Assembly (NCBI GenBank): GCA_003290165.1
Contig: QNQO01000221.1
Span: 868,001-932,000, forward strand
Source: Berberis thunbergii
Taxonomy: Eukaryota; Streptophyta; Magnoliopsida; Ranunculales; Berberidaceae
Length of the DNA: 64,000 nucleotides
Direction of reading: 5' to 3'
How positions within the stretch are numbered: the stretch's first letter is position 1; each line of letters opens with the position of its first letter. Below the pieces are notes generated by a model that saw only the letters and a list, made by a program, of their open reading frames with translations, was not told the origin of the DNA and made no database searches. Positions 1 to 10,009 of the stretch are shown in pieces. Position numbers and translations under genes: made by a program.

Positions 1-46
1 TCTGGATATTTTCAGTTACTTACTCTGCAGGTACTACTTTTTGCAG

Positions 47-208
47 GGTGCCAGAGAAGGAGTTTATAAAAGCGTATAGGGCAAATTCTAGGCTGAGGAC
101 CAAAGTTAATAACTTTGATAGGCAAAAGAATTCAGTGATTGAGACTGGAGATGAGTTTGTTGCAATCCGGCCTGAATGGACCACTGTTGACAGGATTCTT
201 GCTAGCAG
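47..208 (+). pseudogene. PKL: Single exon of a CHD3-type chromatin remodeller (PICKLE-like)
   Basis: An open exon flanked by ttgcag and a gt donor translates to a segment beginning VPEKEFIKAYRANSRLRTKV and containing EFVAIRPEWTTVDRILASR. This is the stretch between the two chromodomains of plant CHD3/PICKLE remodellers, nuclear SWI/SNF-class ATPases that repress embryonic traits. No further PICKLE exon follows; about 1.1 kb later the sequence becomes alpha-galactosidase. The exon has no stop or frameshift, so capture may be fairly recent, or the rest of the gene could lie left of the window. I favour a captured fragment because the downstream exons are missing and a CACTA terminus closes the region. 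Confidence 0.75.
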
Positions 209-1306
209 GTTTTGTCACATGTTGTTGTTTTGGCATATCTGTACTATAGTGTTTTAAGCATGCGTGCCATATTCCAGAAATCACTATATGCTTGACATCT
301 TCGCATTGGAATCATGGCATGTTCAAGTTCAGCTGTTCTTATTGCCACTGGATTTGTATGCTTCATCTTCTGGTTCTTATAATGTCGTGATCTATTTTGA
401 TATTTGATGATATTATCTTCTGCTTCACCTACAATTGTTGTATGTGGTTATTGGGGCCAGAACATATAATTCTGTATGAAAGAGAGGTTCACATGGGGTT
501 GAGCAAACTTGGTCAACCATAGGGAGTAACCAACTGTCAACTTGTTGGTCTCTTATGTGCATATTGCCTGTATACAAAAAATAACAGCTATAAGATGTAA
601 TAGTTACAAACCCATAGTACATTAGCAAAAAATAACAGCTATAAGAAGTAATAGTTAACTACAGTAAACAATTTTCTAATAGCTCTTGATCATTAGTAGC
701 TAAGTGACAAACTAGACATGTGCATGGATTTAAGAATATACTTAAAATTCATTAGAAAAGGAATATGAGTATACATTTGATGTTTGAAGTTCTTGGAGCT
801 GCAGATCAGAGGAGACTTGCACATTTGTTTGATGGGGGATCCCGAGGTTGCAAAAAGTCAGCTTAAGCACATAATCAACGTAAAATTCTATCTATACCTT
901 CTATAAATTTATAAAAAGACATGATCAGATGCAGGTTTCTCCAACTTAAAGCCCTATACCTTCAAGAGTCAAGTATAACTGCTTTCTGTCTATCTATATT
1001 TGATCTTGTTTCTTTCTTTTGTAAGAGAAGTTAGTTTTGTAGTACTGTTTTCTTACTCATTATGTTCGTTATGTTTGGTCAGGGCTGAAGAGTCTGGGGT
1101 AGGCAGATCACCATCTACATTCAAGTGCAGAGAATATAAAATTTGCTGCTGCAGGTATGCCATCATGAAATTCATCTAAATTGTGACATTTGAAGTCCAT
1201 GTAAATTCTGGTTGTGGCAGGGTATTATGTTCTTGGTTGGGCCATCTGGCCATGTACCATGTGTAATCTGCAAATGACATTTGAATATCATCTATACCTT
1301 TTGTAG
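209..1306. other. No recognisable gene; AT-rich spacer between two captured gene fragments
   Basis: I find no convincing exon here. Around 600-660 a short segment (agcaaaaaataacagctata and its neighbourhood) occurs twice, at about 578 and 624, as a direct repeat. A string near 921 reads SDAGF in one frame and could be the remains of an alpha-galactosidase exon, but the match is too short to support. The stretch is best read as intronic or intergenic DNA carried with the flanking fragments. Confidence 0.4.
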
Positions 1307-2422
1307 ATATCCTGTGATGACTCGAGCTTTAATGAAGGCAGGCCGTAAAATCTTCTTCTTTCTATGTGAATGGTAACCATGTTCTACATCATGAGCATTT
1401 TGTCTTTTAACTTGGAGATTACATCCTTAACCCTTGGTCAACTTTATGGATTAGGGGTGACTTGCATCCTGCTCTATGGGGCGGTAGGTTGGGAAACAGT
1501 TGGAGAACTACTAATGACATTAAGGATAATTGGCCTAGGTAAGGAAGACTATGGGTGTCATTTGTATACTTCCTTTTTCATTCACAAACAAATAGCAGTT
1601 TGATAAAAATTGGGTCTCGTCCTGTTTTCTTTTAACAGTATGATTGCTACAGCTGACATGAATGAAGTCTATGCTGATCTTGCAAGGCCTGGTGGTTGGA
1701 ATGGTATAAAACTAGTTCCATTTTGTATATAATTTGATGGCCATGGAGGCTAATAATTTGATGAAGCATTCAGTTTTTGTTCTAACAATATAATTATTAT
1801 TTATGAGCAGATCCAGACATGCTAGAAGTAGGAAATGGAGGTATGACTAAAGATGAATACATAGTGCACATCAGTCTATGGGCTATTTCAAAGGTACTGA
1901 AGATGTTTGTATATCTTATAAGTATATTCCTTCCCTGCGTAATGTGTTTTGCCAGTATTGAATTGATTTATTTGAGAATGATTATGGAAAGGCGCCTCTG
2001 CTCATTGGATGTGATGTTCGCAATTTGACCAAAGAAACCATGGAAATCCTTAGCAATGTGGAGGTCATTGTTGTCAACCAAGGTGCGTAACTTTTCATCA
2101 CTGTCGATGGGTTTTTCATCTACATCTAATGACTATTCGTGTATATGCTAAGATCTCCTGTTCCTAAATTTCAAATAGATCCACTTGGTGTTCAAGCAAA
2201 GAAAGTCAGGATGGAAGGTGATATTGAGGTATGATAACTGTACAATCACAATGTTTATGAATACACAAGGTAGCCACTGAGTCAGGTCTAATGTGTCTAT
2301 TGCAGGTTTGGGCTGGACCTCTTTCTAAATATAGGACTGCTGTTCTCCTTTTAAACAGAGGTCCTCAGGATTACAGAATCACTGCTAATATAGGACTTGC
2401 AAGAAGCATTAAAAAAGAATGA
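1307..2422 (+). pseudogene. GH27 alpha-galactosidase fragment, seven exons
   Basis: Seven exon-like blocks with AG/GT borders are colinear with plant GH27 alpha-galactosidase, which removes terminal alpha-galactosyl groups from raffinose-family sugars and galactomannans in wall or vacuole. They are 1307-1369 (ending FFFLCEW), 1455-1538 (DLHPALWG...NSWRTTNDI), 1639-1703 ([17 protein letters not shown]), 1811-1893 ([17 protein letters not shown]), 1992-2082 ([11 protein letters not shown]...MEILSN), 2179-2228 (DPLGVQAKKVRMEGDIE) and 2306-2422 ([20 protein letters not shown]). The catalytic-domain acid/base Asp region (DPDMLE) is present. The N-terminal third, including the nucleophile region, is missing. 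The C-terminus leaves the family at TAN and ends at TGA 2420-2422, so the beta-sandwich domain is cut short. Reading frames inside the exons are clean. I call it a captured fragment rather than a working gene. Confidence 0.85.
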
Positions 2423-2796
2423 ACGCCTTTTAGGTGTGGAGCATATTCAAACTGCGGTGTGCTATCATGCTCTTGCTATTGCATTCAACTGCATGAGTGC
2501 TTTCAAGCTTTCTCTTCGGGCAAGTCCATGAGAATAAATGTATTGCATATTCTTTGACCATTTCATGTAATTGTATAATCTGGTCAACTGACAAATGACA
2601 AAACGTGCACAGCATGAAACAAAGTTTGGCACATTTGATGTAATTGTATAATCTTATTAATTACATTACTTTGCCTCTATTCGTTTAAGTTTGGCACATT
2701 TAAAATTTTATTTTCTAGAAATAAAACTTATAAGATGTAATAAAAAGTCATTTGATAGCCAAAAAAAATCGAAAAAAAAAAAAAAAAATTTTTTTG
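2423..2796. other. No gene; AT-rich with an A-run/T-run
   Basis: The stretch between the last alpha-galactosidase exon and the CACTA subterminal repeats holds no exon I can identify. It ends in an A-run followed directly by a T-run (about 2761-2806), which can fold back on itself. Confidence 0.4.
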
Positions 2797-3172
2797 CTAT
2801 GTATACTTACCATAGCGTTTTTAAAACGCTATGGTAAAGCCTACCACAGCGTTTCTGAAACGCTATAAAAGGATATACCATAGCGGTTTTATAGTCTTCG
2901 ATAGCGTTTTTAAACTGCTATGTATAGGCTACCATAGCGGTTTTAAAACGCTATAGTAGATTATTCCATAGCGGTTTTATAGTCTTCGATAGCGTTTTTA
3001 AACTGCTATGTATAGGCTACCATAGCGTTTTAAAACCGCTATAAATAGTCTACCTACCATAGCGGTTTAAAAACGCTATGATAGCCTGTGTTTCTTTTAT
3101 AGCTTTGGCTGTCATAGCGGTTACTAAACCGCTATAGTAGGATACCATAGCGGTTTTGAAACGCTATTGATG
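2797..3172. repeat. CACTA subterminal palindromic repeat array
   Basis: About ten copies of a short motif, accatagcggtttt and its complement aaaacgctatgg, are arranged in pairs separated by tttaaa-like centres, so that each pair is a small hairpin. Arrays like this next to CACTA ends are known binding sites for the TNPA-type protein. The core here is ATAGCG, unlike the GCCACGG/GCAACGG core of the right-half CACTA elements. Confidence 0.75.
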
Positions 3173-3190
3173 AGACTTTTTCTTGTAGTG
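3173..3190. repeat. CACTA terminal inverted repeat (3' end)
   Basis: gactttttcttgtagtg is the reverse complement of CACTACAAGAAAAAGTC, the classical start of many plant CACTA elements. It sits directly after the subterminal array and marks the right border. I cannot verify the 3-bp target duplication because the other end is not in the window. Confidence 0.75.
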
Positions 3191-3738
3191 TTTTATCCGT
3201 TTGTTTCTAACCGTTTCGTGCAGGATGGTAAGTCTACTAACAATTTCTTCAGGTCGGACTTACCATGTTCAACCTCTACTTTGTAAGTGTTGGTAAAATA
3301 AATTTATATTTTAAGCATGATAAAACTGATCAGTATGTAAAGTTTGCCTCGTTGAGGGACTACAAGACTTTGAGTGCTATTTCTTGTTTATGAAATTTTC
3401 ATGTTAAATCATGTAAATTATTTTATTTTATAAGGATGGAGATTACTCATACCAGCTACCTCATTGACCCAAGTGAGTTTTTGCTTATTTGGTACGTTCT
3501 TATTGGAACGTAGCCATTTGGCCTTTCTCAGGTTATAGAGTTTTGGGGCGGCATCTTTGGAAGTTTATTTTTATGGAGCAATCATCTTCAAATAGTTACC
3601 CGATTAGAGTTTTTGTCTATGTTAATTTTATTTAATGTTTCTGTTGTTAAATTTTCACGTCTCGAGTTTTGGGGAAGCGGATGATCCTAATCCTACGTTG
3701 ATAAAATGATTTTTGTTTCCTCAAAAATTGGGGCGTGA
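3191..3738 (-). mobile_element. LTR 5' portion, related to the element at 24549-28432
   Basis: On the minus strand, starting at 3738, the sequence opens TGTCACGCCCCAATTTT and shares ordered blocks with the start of the 24549 element: the CGTAGGATT block, CTTCCCCAAAACTCG, the AGACGTGAAA block, CTCACTTGGGTCA and CCTCAACGAGGCAAA. It is truncated on its inner side by the CACTA end at 3190. It abuts the Tat-type gypsy remnant, so it could be that element's 3' LTR. However, the gypsy 5' LTR near 9475 ends differently, so I favour an independent LTR fragment. Confidence 0.6.
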
Positions 3739-4099
3739 CAGATACTCTAGCCATGCTGAGTATTTTCACGAGTAATATTTTCAGTCAAACTTCTTTGTCC
3801 TGACTAAACTTTTATCGTTTTGAACTCGAGATGGAGGGTTGAATGAAAAAATTTATTGATGATATCTTTTTAAGTGCTCTACATTCCTCCGTTGTGGTAG
3901 CTTTTCACCCTTATTTTTTTCCAACCAGTATGTCCCTAATCTATTGATCTTTATTACTCTGTATGGCCCTTCCCAATTTGGGTTTAACTTGCTCGCGCCT
4001 GGTTCCTTCGTGTTAAGCTGAACTTTTCGGAGTACCCAATCACTGATGTCGAAAGTGTGGGGTTTTACCTTCTTATTTTAATATCTCACCATACGTTGT

Positions 4100-5100
4100 T
4101 GGTAGGCTGTTATTTTGATCATAGTCACTTCTCTCTTTTCCTCAAGGAGGTCCAACCTGACTCTCACTGCCTCGACGTTATCTTGAGGATGAAATTTTTT
4201 GATCTTGAACGTTGGCATACCGATCTCCACGGTATGATTGCTTCAAACCTGTACACGAGGGTGAAAAGGGTTTCCCCTGTCGGAGTTCTTTTTATCATTC
4301 TATATGCCCAAAGGACACCAGGTAACTCGAATGTCCAATATCCTTTGGTTGCCTCGAGCCTTCTTTTAGATGCTTCCATGATTGTTTTATTGGTGACCTC
4401 AGCTTGCCCATTCACCTGTGGATGGGTGGGTGCTGAGAAATGTTGCTGAATGTTTAGATTTTCACATAGATCCTTGATCTTCCTGCCTTCGAATTGTTTC
4501 TCGTTGTCCATGACAATTACCCTTGGGATCTCAAATATGCATATTATGCATTTCCAAATAAACTTCTCGACTTTGGTTTTTCCTATCTTTCCTAGGGGCT
4601 CTACTTCAACCTATTTAGTGAAGTAATCTACTGCCATGAGGAGAAACTTATTTTTGTCAGATATAGGGAGTGGTCCTACGATGTCCATTTCCCATTGTTC
4701 AAATGGTCGGGGGCTACTCATCGGGATCAGGTTCTATCCCGACATGTGAGTATACGGGGAAAATCTATGCATTTGTCGCATGCGCAAATGAGTTTTTGAG
4801 CATTTGCTTGCATCGTTGGACAGTAGTATCCTCGTGTGAGCTTCTTCCTTGGTGATTCCCACATGTGCCGTTGTGGATTTTCTGTAGGACAATTAACATC
4901 TTCGAGTGAAAGGCACCTTAGTAATGGTCTGGTGGCAGATCTTCTGTAGAGTCTGTTGTTAATCATCGTGTATTGTGCTGCCCGATTTTGCAGTTTTTTG
5001 GCATTCATCTTATCTATTGGAAGTTCTCCGTTTGATATATACGCTAGGATTGGAGTTGTCCATTTGTTTTCTAGATTCATGGGGCATGTTTCTTTCACCT
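4100..5100 (-). pseudogene. Tat-type gypsy integrase
   Basis: On the minus strand the H2C2 zinc-binding region comes first (5098-4727), with LTRGYYCPTMQANAQ and CDKC. The catalytic core follows, with an IVGPLPIS-like stretch around 4660 and VIVMDNEKQFEGRKIK near 4510. The final acidic residue lies within HPQVNGQAEVTNKTIMEASK (4164-4511). The enzyme would join element cDNA to chromosomal DNA. Stops split it into at least three open stretches, and part of the core is degraded. The D-D-E spacing looks plausible, but the protein cannot be made whole. Confidence 0.8.
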
Positions 5101-5304
5101 AGTTGTCAAGTATGGAACTTCCTTACATCATGAAGAGTGGATTATCGTTCTCTTTAGCTTGTGATGCTTCCTTTGCCAGTTCCTCAACTTTTTCATTCTC
5201 TGCCCTTGTGCATCATTGAATGGTTGCAGTCTAGAAGCCATCTATTAGTTCAATAGTTTTTTAGTGGTAGGCTTTCATTCGGGCGTCTTTGACTTGGAAT
5301 TTGC

Positions 5305-5313
5305 CGTTCACTT
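5305..5313. repeat. Target-site duplication, left copy
   Basis: CGTTCACTT here is repeated exactly at 5836-5844, on either side of the 522-bp non-LTR insertion. Nine identical bases at both borders support retrotransposition into the gypsy element. Confidence 0.7.
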
Positions 5314-5835
5314 TTTTATTATTATTTTTTTAAAACCCAACCTATATCACCAATGATAAGGCTTAATAAGGCCTAAACTAAGGAAAGGTTCAGGCCTTAA
5401 AGACCTAATTCAAGGACTAGGCCAAATTCACCAAGAGATTAGGCCTCATAAAAAAACAAATAAGTAAGCAAGCACATGCATTAACCAATAAGATCTTGAA
5501 ACTAGGAAAAACAAACCTATCAGCAACCCAATAACTATTAGCAATCTCTTCCCAATAACCATTTGCACAACTTGCAAAATCCATTTACGCCAATTGCAAC
5601 CTCGCAATACCAATCCCTAGCTAAATATCTGGACACACAGATCACCATGAACTGTGCCAAATCAATTGCACTCGCTGGCCAAGACAAAGCCCAGCAACAG
5701 CGCACCAACAACAAACTCTGCCTTCTATCTCTGCGACAGAAATTCTGCCTCATTTCAGTAGCCAACTGAAACCCTGCATAAGAGCATCCACTCCACTGAT
5801 TCCTGAGTGGAAAACTCGCAGCCTTCATGACAAGT
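5314..5835 (-). mobile_element. Non-LTR retroelement insertion (5'-truncated LINE 3' end or SINE)
   Basis: This 522-bp block interrupts the gypsy RNase H and is bordered by the 9-bp repeat CGTTCACTT. On the minus strand it ends in an A-rich tail (ttttaaaaaaataataataa), as expected for target-primed reverse transcription. Before the tail is a stretch rich in AGGCCTTA-type words. I see no tRNA-like A and B boxes at its 5' end, so a truncated LINE is slightly more likely than a tRNA-derived SINE. It encodes nothing recognisable. Confidence 0.65.
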
Positions 5836-5844
5836 CGTTCACTT
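5836..5844. repeat. Target-site duplication, right copy
   Basis: The second copy of CGTTCACTT, matching 5305-5313 exactly, after which the gypsy sequence resumes. Confidence 0.7.
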
Positions 5845-6659
5845 GATTGACCACCAATTTAGAATCAGTAAAGACATTGATGTATTTTATGCCCTAGTGT
5901 TTTGCTATTGTAGCTCGGCTATCACTGCTTCGTACTCGACTTCATTGTTTGAGGATTTAAAATTGAATTTTATAACCTTCTCAACCATGGCGCCTTCTGA
6001 GTTGTGCAGAACCAATCAAGCTCCGCTTCATGCATCGTTAGATGCTCCGTCGCAGAAGAGAATCCATTCGTGGGTGGTTTGTTTGATTTGCCCTTCCTCA
6101 TTTTTGTTTTCTGCCTTTTGATCATTGTTTCCTTCAATGATGAAATATACCAATGCCTGGGCTTTGATCGCGCCTCTAGGGGCATAACTAATATTGAACT
6201 ATCCAAGCTCTACTGCCCATTTCACCATCCTTCCCGATAGATCCGATTTGTGCAATATTGACCGAAGTGGCTGCTCGGTCATGACTACGATTAGATGTCT
6301 TGGAAGTATGGTCATAGTTTTCTTGATGACACGATCAAGGAGAGTGCCAACTTTCTATAGCTGGATAATTGATTTCTACATCTGCAAAACACTTGCGGAT
6401 GTAGTATACTGGTTTTTACACGCCCTTTTCCTATCGTACTAGCGTCGAGCTTACCGCGTGGTTAGACAAAAATAAATATAAATATAGTGCTTCCTCTGTG
6501 TGGTTTCGTCAGTACTTATGTGCTCCCCATATAAGCTTTTAGGCTTTGAAAAGCTTTCTCGCACTCTACATTCCACTAAAATTTCTTGTTTCCTTTAAAA
6601 TTTTGAAAAAAGATAGACATTTGTTTGAGGATTTGGAGATGAATCTATTCAAGACCGCT

Positions 6660-7090
6660 ATTTTTCTATTTATATGTACATTACACGTATGTGATTTATG
6701 TGTACTTGGATGAATATACATGTTTTTGATGAATCTATAATAAAAAAATCCAATATATTTTTTACATTCTAACTTTATAACTTTATACAATGATACAATA
6801 GATAGTATGGTAAAAAGGTTTCGATATTTCTTTCTACCATACTATCAGATCTCCTATACTATTGATTCTAATCCATTCATCTCAATCAAGACCTGGGATT
6901 TGAATATTTTTTCCTTTATTCCATTAATTATAAGAACTGAAAAGTCAAGCTTGATTTCAATTGTAATCATTTTGACTGACCATTTTTAAGTAAACAATAA
7001 GTAAAAAAAATAGCAATTAGAATGAACAATGTAGTAGCATAACTGCGAGAATATTTACTTCTATAATTTTATTGTTTTTTTAGTTCACAA
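6660..7090 (-). other. Nuclear insertion of plastid DNA (NUPT) with the psbM region
   Basis: About 430 bp interrupts the gypsy RT/RNase H connection. On the minus strand it contains the plastid psbM reading frame (6957-7064), a short upstream stretch and some 300 bp of AT-rich downstream spacer. The base composition and the inverted repeat around 6808-6845 (tagtatggtaaaaaggtttc against ctaccatacta) resemble plastid intergenic DNA. The insert has diverged from plastid sequence, so it is not recent. Exact ends are uncertain by about 10 bases. Confidence 0.7.
6957..7064 (-). pseudogene. psbM: Nuclear copy of plastid psbM (photosystem II subunit M)
   Basis: The 36-codon minus-strand frame opens I-EVNILA and closes with YLKMVSQND, the two ends of the 34-residue PsbM protein, a single-helix subunit at the photosystem II dimer interface. 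The start codon is ATA instead of ATG. The middle has diverged, with an in-frame TAA after CSF, and the normal stop is replaced by two extra codons before TGA. It lies inside a retrotransposon in nuclear DNA and cannot be expressed as PsbM. Confidence 0.75.
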
Positions 7091-8243
7091 TAACTTGCCT
7101 TTTATGTTTGTTGGTGACTGCATGTTGAAAAGCGCTTGAATTGGCTTTGGGTCGGCCTTGATTCCTCTTTGATTGACCTTGTACACGAGGAAATTTTCTA
7201 ATTCTACTCCAAATGTGCACTTCTCTAGATTCAGTTTTATTTTGTACTTTCGCAGTTGGGAGAAAGCCTACTCAAGATCTGTGATGTGGTCTGTTCAGCA
7301 TGAGCTTTTGACAAGCATATCATCAATGTATACTTCCATCATCTTACCAATTTGATCTTTGAACATTCTGTTCACCATCCATTGTACGTGGTTCTCGTGT
7401 TCTTCAATCCAAAAGGCATTACACGATAGCAGTATGTACCCTTTTCAGCTATAAAAGATGTATTTTCTTAGTCGAGAGGGTACATCCGTATCTGATTATA
7501 CCCAGACTACAGATCCATAATGCTCAGCAATTTGTGTTTGACGGTTGCATCCACTATCTGGTCTATTCGTGGGAGTGGGAAATAGTCTTATGGGCATGCT
7601 TTATTCTGATTGGTGTTGTCCACGCATACCCTCCATGGTATTTTTTTCTTTACTAATACTATGTTGCCTAACCAGCCCGTGTAGTGAGCTTTTTTTATCA
7701 TCCCTGCATTAAGTAGGCGGTGCACTTCCTCGTTTATTGCTTGATTACATTTGGAGCCACAGGCCTTAATTTCTATTGGATCAACTTCTTGTCCGGGTTC
7801 ACTTGTAATTTGTGGGAAATGACGAACGAGTCTATTCCTACCATGTCCTTTATCGTCCGTGCAAAAGCATCTTGATTGTTTATCAGTAGCAAGATTAGTT
7901 TCTCGGTGAGCTGTGGGTGAATCTTGTGCCAATTCGGACTACTTTCCCTTCTTTATCCTCTGGGTAGACCACGACCATTTCTTCTTCTATTGTCCGGTGT
8001 TCGGTCGATCTCTTGGGCTGGTCAAATTCGTATTATCATCTAGGAGGTTGGGGTTTGTCTGACCAGGTTGCGGTGAAAGCTCCTTCTGTTGTTGCTGTAA
8101 TTGCTATTTGTGGGTAGCTTTTATCGTGCCGTAATGACACTCACGAGCCACTGCTTGATCTCCTTTGATTCTCCCGACACCATTCTCGGTATGGTACTTC
8201 AAGCATTGGTCATGGTTGAGGACACTGCGCCTATTTTGAGTAT

Positions 8244-8558
8244 TCAGGGCCTTTCAAGTAGCATGTAGTATGTAAAAGGAGCATTGACAGCTAGAAAGTC
8301 CGTCAATAACACTCGTTTCTTTCCTGGTTCTCCTACTTTGAATGGTAATTGAATCATCCCCAGCGGGAGACATTGTTCCCCGCTGAAACCTAACATTGGT
8401 TGATGGCTAGGTGAGATCATCTTGTTAGTGAACCACATCCTTTGGAACACTGTCAGGTTTAGGAGGTTGGCTGAGCTACCCGTATCAACTAGCACTCTCT
8501 TAATTTTTAACCTGGATATCAGCACTAAAATTACTAAGTCTTTTGACCTGGATATCAA
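8244..8558 (-). pseudogene. Tat-type gypsy aspartic protease
   Basis: An open minus-strand stretch carries the retropepsin active site VLVDTGSSANLL (D-T-G intact), followed by MLGFSGE, LPLGMIQLPFKVG and FLAVNAPFTYYMLLERP, in the usual order for Tat protease. It would cleave the Gag-Pol polyprotein. The downstream segment to RT (7960-8240) contains stops. A short internal duplication of a tagctacccgtatca-containing segment near 8470 and 8560 disrupts the upstream border. Confidence 0.8.
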
Positions 8559-8589
8559 CTAGCTACCCGTATCAGGTTTAGGAGGTTGG

Positions 8590-9320
8590 AGTATTTTGCA
8601 TCATTCTTGTGCATTGTGCAGAAGACTCTTAGATATAATCTTTGCTCGTAAGTCTCTAACTACTCGCTTTCGGGATCGATTGGATTGCTCCTTCTCTCAA
8701 GCTGCACCATGCAAGACGTATATTAGCTCATTTGATTGCCCTCCTGACGTGATTACTTCATCTTCAGACTCTCTCAGCTTAATGAATTCTCCAAGTCATC
8801 CTTCTCTGACATGGCATTCAATCTCGCCTCTCAAGTTGTGATAGTATTTGGTATCGCATCCGTAGTCATCGTGGAAGGAATGGTATCTACTTTTGTTTCG
8901 TATATCTGGATCTGCTCTCAGTTTTGGCAGCCACTTGACGTCTTCCCATTTTGCTATAGCTTTAAGAACTCTGTCTCGTCTTATTTTTAAAGTTGTGAAC
9001 AATTTCCTTACTGGTCATTCACGTTTGGACCTCTTTGGTTGTAGTCTTTCAAGCTTTCGTTGATTGAGTTCAGGATTGTTATTGGTTCGATGTCTCTTAA
9101 GCTAGGTGCTTTTTTCTCGAGGCTTGTTGTTTTCCACGTCTTGGGGTGATTTTATCCACCATTTTGATTATGTGGTTCATCTAGGTCACGAGCATCTCCA
9201 CATGAGGGTCTAAGGGGATTCCCCAAGATTTCAAAGATGTCTAAATCGTTACATGTTGTAGCTCCATTTTTTCTGGTGTGGTTGGTCCGATGGTTGTCGC
9301 TGGATTGATATCATGAGATA
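8590..9320 (-). pseudogene. Tat-type gypsy gag remnants
   Basis: The minus-strand open stretch 9002-8796 contains KWEDVKWLPKLRADPDIR followed by RYHSFHDDYGCDTKYYHNL, which resembles the zinc-finger-like C/FH..HG..T..C..L segment at the end of Tat Gag. The remainder to 9320 is broken by stops and I cannot assign domains. No N-terminal Gag domain is readable. Confidence 0.55.
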
Positions 9321-9450
9321 GGTTGCGTCAATTATCGCCAGATTGAGGGCCTATAAAGCGTTCCGTTGGTTTTGATAGCTTCTTGATCGTTGATAAGATC
9401 TTAGTGAGTTTGTTACTGTGCATCTTTTTTTCAGAAAGAAAACTTGTTGT

Positions 9451-9474
9451 TCCCCACGGACGGCGCCAAACTAA
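9451..9474 (-). promoter_or_regulatory. Primer-binding region of the Tat-type gypsy
   Basis: On the minus strand the sequence reads TTTGGCGCCGTCCGTGGGGA, the phrase commonly found just inside the 5' LTR of plant Tat elements, where a host tRNA primes minus-strand DNA synthesis. I do not assign the tRNA. It fixes the inner end of the 5' LTR at about 9475. Confidence 0.6.
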
Positions 9475-10000
9475 TGTGTCCAAATCTCGTCCTCCTGTAA
9501 CTTTGACCTGCAAAATAGATGTTAGACTACCAAATACCACCTTTTTGGTGGTCGAAGGCATTCTGATGCTTAAGTCAACAACTTTGTTTGAATGAGGAAG
9601 TAAATCTGGACAAAACTAAGTTAAATTTTCATACGTTGGTCAATTGTTCTCTTTACCTTATATAATGGTCACAGTTTATTCTATGCGTTACTTAAGCATG
9701 TAGGGCCCAACGGAAGGACATTCTTCGTAACAATCTCCTCCTTTATGAAGATGCGTCCGTCGAGGCATAACTCCCTCCATGACACTTTTCTTATGCAACA
9801 TTTTTCTTCTTTATGAGAGAACTCGTTCGGGCTTGGATTTGGGCTTTAATTACGACTTCCTTTAATGGGCCATATTTGGGATTTTATGCTTCTTTTTTTT
9901 GCCCTCTCTGGGCTTTATGAACTGGCTCAGTAGGAATGATACATGATCCTCGTGATGGGTAATTTCTGCCACGTGTATGGTTGTGATGATGGTCCATTTT
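9475..10000 (-). repeat. Probable 5' LTR of the Tat-type gypsy
   Basis: This stretch lies between the primer-binding region and the point where LINE reverse transcriptase sequence begins (about 10010). On the minus strand it ends ...GGACACA. The outer edge is set only by the LINE border and may be off by tens of bases. I see no second copy in the window with which to confirm it. Confidence 0.45.
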
Positions 10001-10009
10001 GATGTATCA

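Larger units (their letters stand above)
1..3190 (+). mobile_element. 3' part of a CACTA (En/Spm) transposon carrying host gene fragments
   Basis: The right border is a CACTA terminal inverted repeat at 3173-3190, whose reverse complement reads CACTACAAGAAAAAG. It is preceded by about 380 bp of subterminal palindromes. Between the window edge and the termini lie exon fragments of two unrelated host genes in the same orientation (a CHD3/PICKLE-like exon and GH27 alpha-galactosidase exons), with no transposase sequence. This arrangement is known for Pack-CACTA elements. The left terminus lies outside the window, so membership of both gene fragments in one element is an inference from adjacency. 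This terminal repeat differs from the CACTACACCAAAA family in the right half of the window. Confidence 0.6.
5105..6530 (-). pseudogene. Tat-type gypsy RNase H region, split by an insertion
   Basis: Minus-strand translation between about 6480 and 5845 gives pieces such as MVKWAVELG and APRGAIKAQALVYF, then FSSATEHLTMHEAELDWF, consistent with the RNase H/tether part of Tat elements, where a KAQALADF-like motif is standard. Continuity is broken by the 5314-5835 insertion, and the downstream remainder (5304-5105) joins integrase. Multiple stops are visible. This region would have degraded the RNA strand during reverse transcription. Confidence 0.6.
6530..7960 (-). pseudogene. Tat-type gypsy reverse transcriptase, split by plastid DNA
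   Basis: The minus-strand RT begins near 7932 with EVHRLLNAGMIKKAHYTGWL, then IVLVKKK and WRVCVDNTNQNKACP (7588-7700). It continues with a VMPFGLKN-like motif near 7420 and the catalytic YIDDMLV at about 7318-7340, which is intact. The thumb/connection follows with MQSPTNIKGK near 7110, and after the plastid insert with VLNRFISKSSNKCLSFFK at 6590-6656. So the two halves flanking the insert fit with little loss. Several stops and frameshifts make it non-functional despite the preserved catalytic aspartates. Confidence 0.85.
3739..10000 (-). mobile_element. Decayed Ty3/gypsy retrotransposon, Tat-type (Ogre/Retand-like)
   Basis: Read on the minus strand, the order is a probable 5' LTR (about 9475-10000), primer-binding region, gag remnants, protease, RT, RNase H and integrase. 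The GAG-PR-RT-RH-IN order with the DTGSSANLL protease and the EVHRLLNAGMIKKAHYTGWL RT entry is typical of the plant Tat clade. Stops and frameshifts interrupt every domain. Two later insertions lie inside it: a non-LTR retroelement at 5314-5835 and plastid DNA at about 6660-7090. No intact 3' LTR of its own is evident. Autonomous function is excluded. Confidence 0.85.

Noticed and set aside
3191..3738. Reading this as the 3' LTR of the Tat-type gypsy
   Set aside because: Position fits, but no copy of it precedes the primer-binding region at 9451-9474, where the sequence ends differently; a separate LTR fragment is safer.
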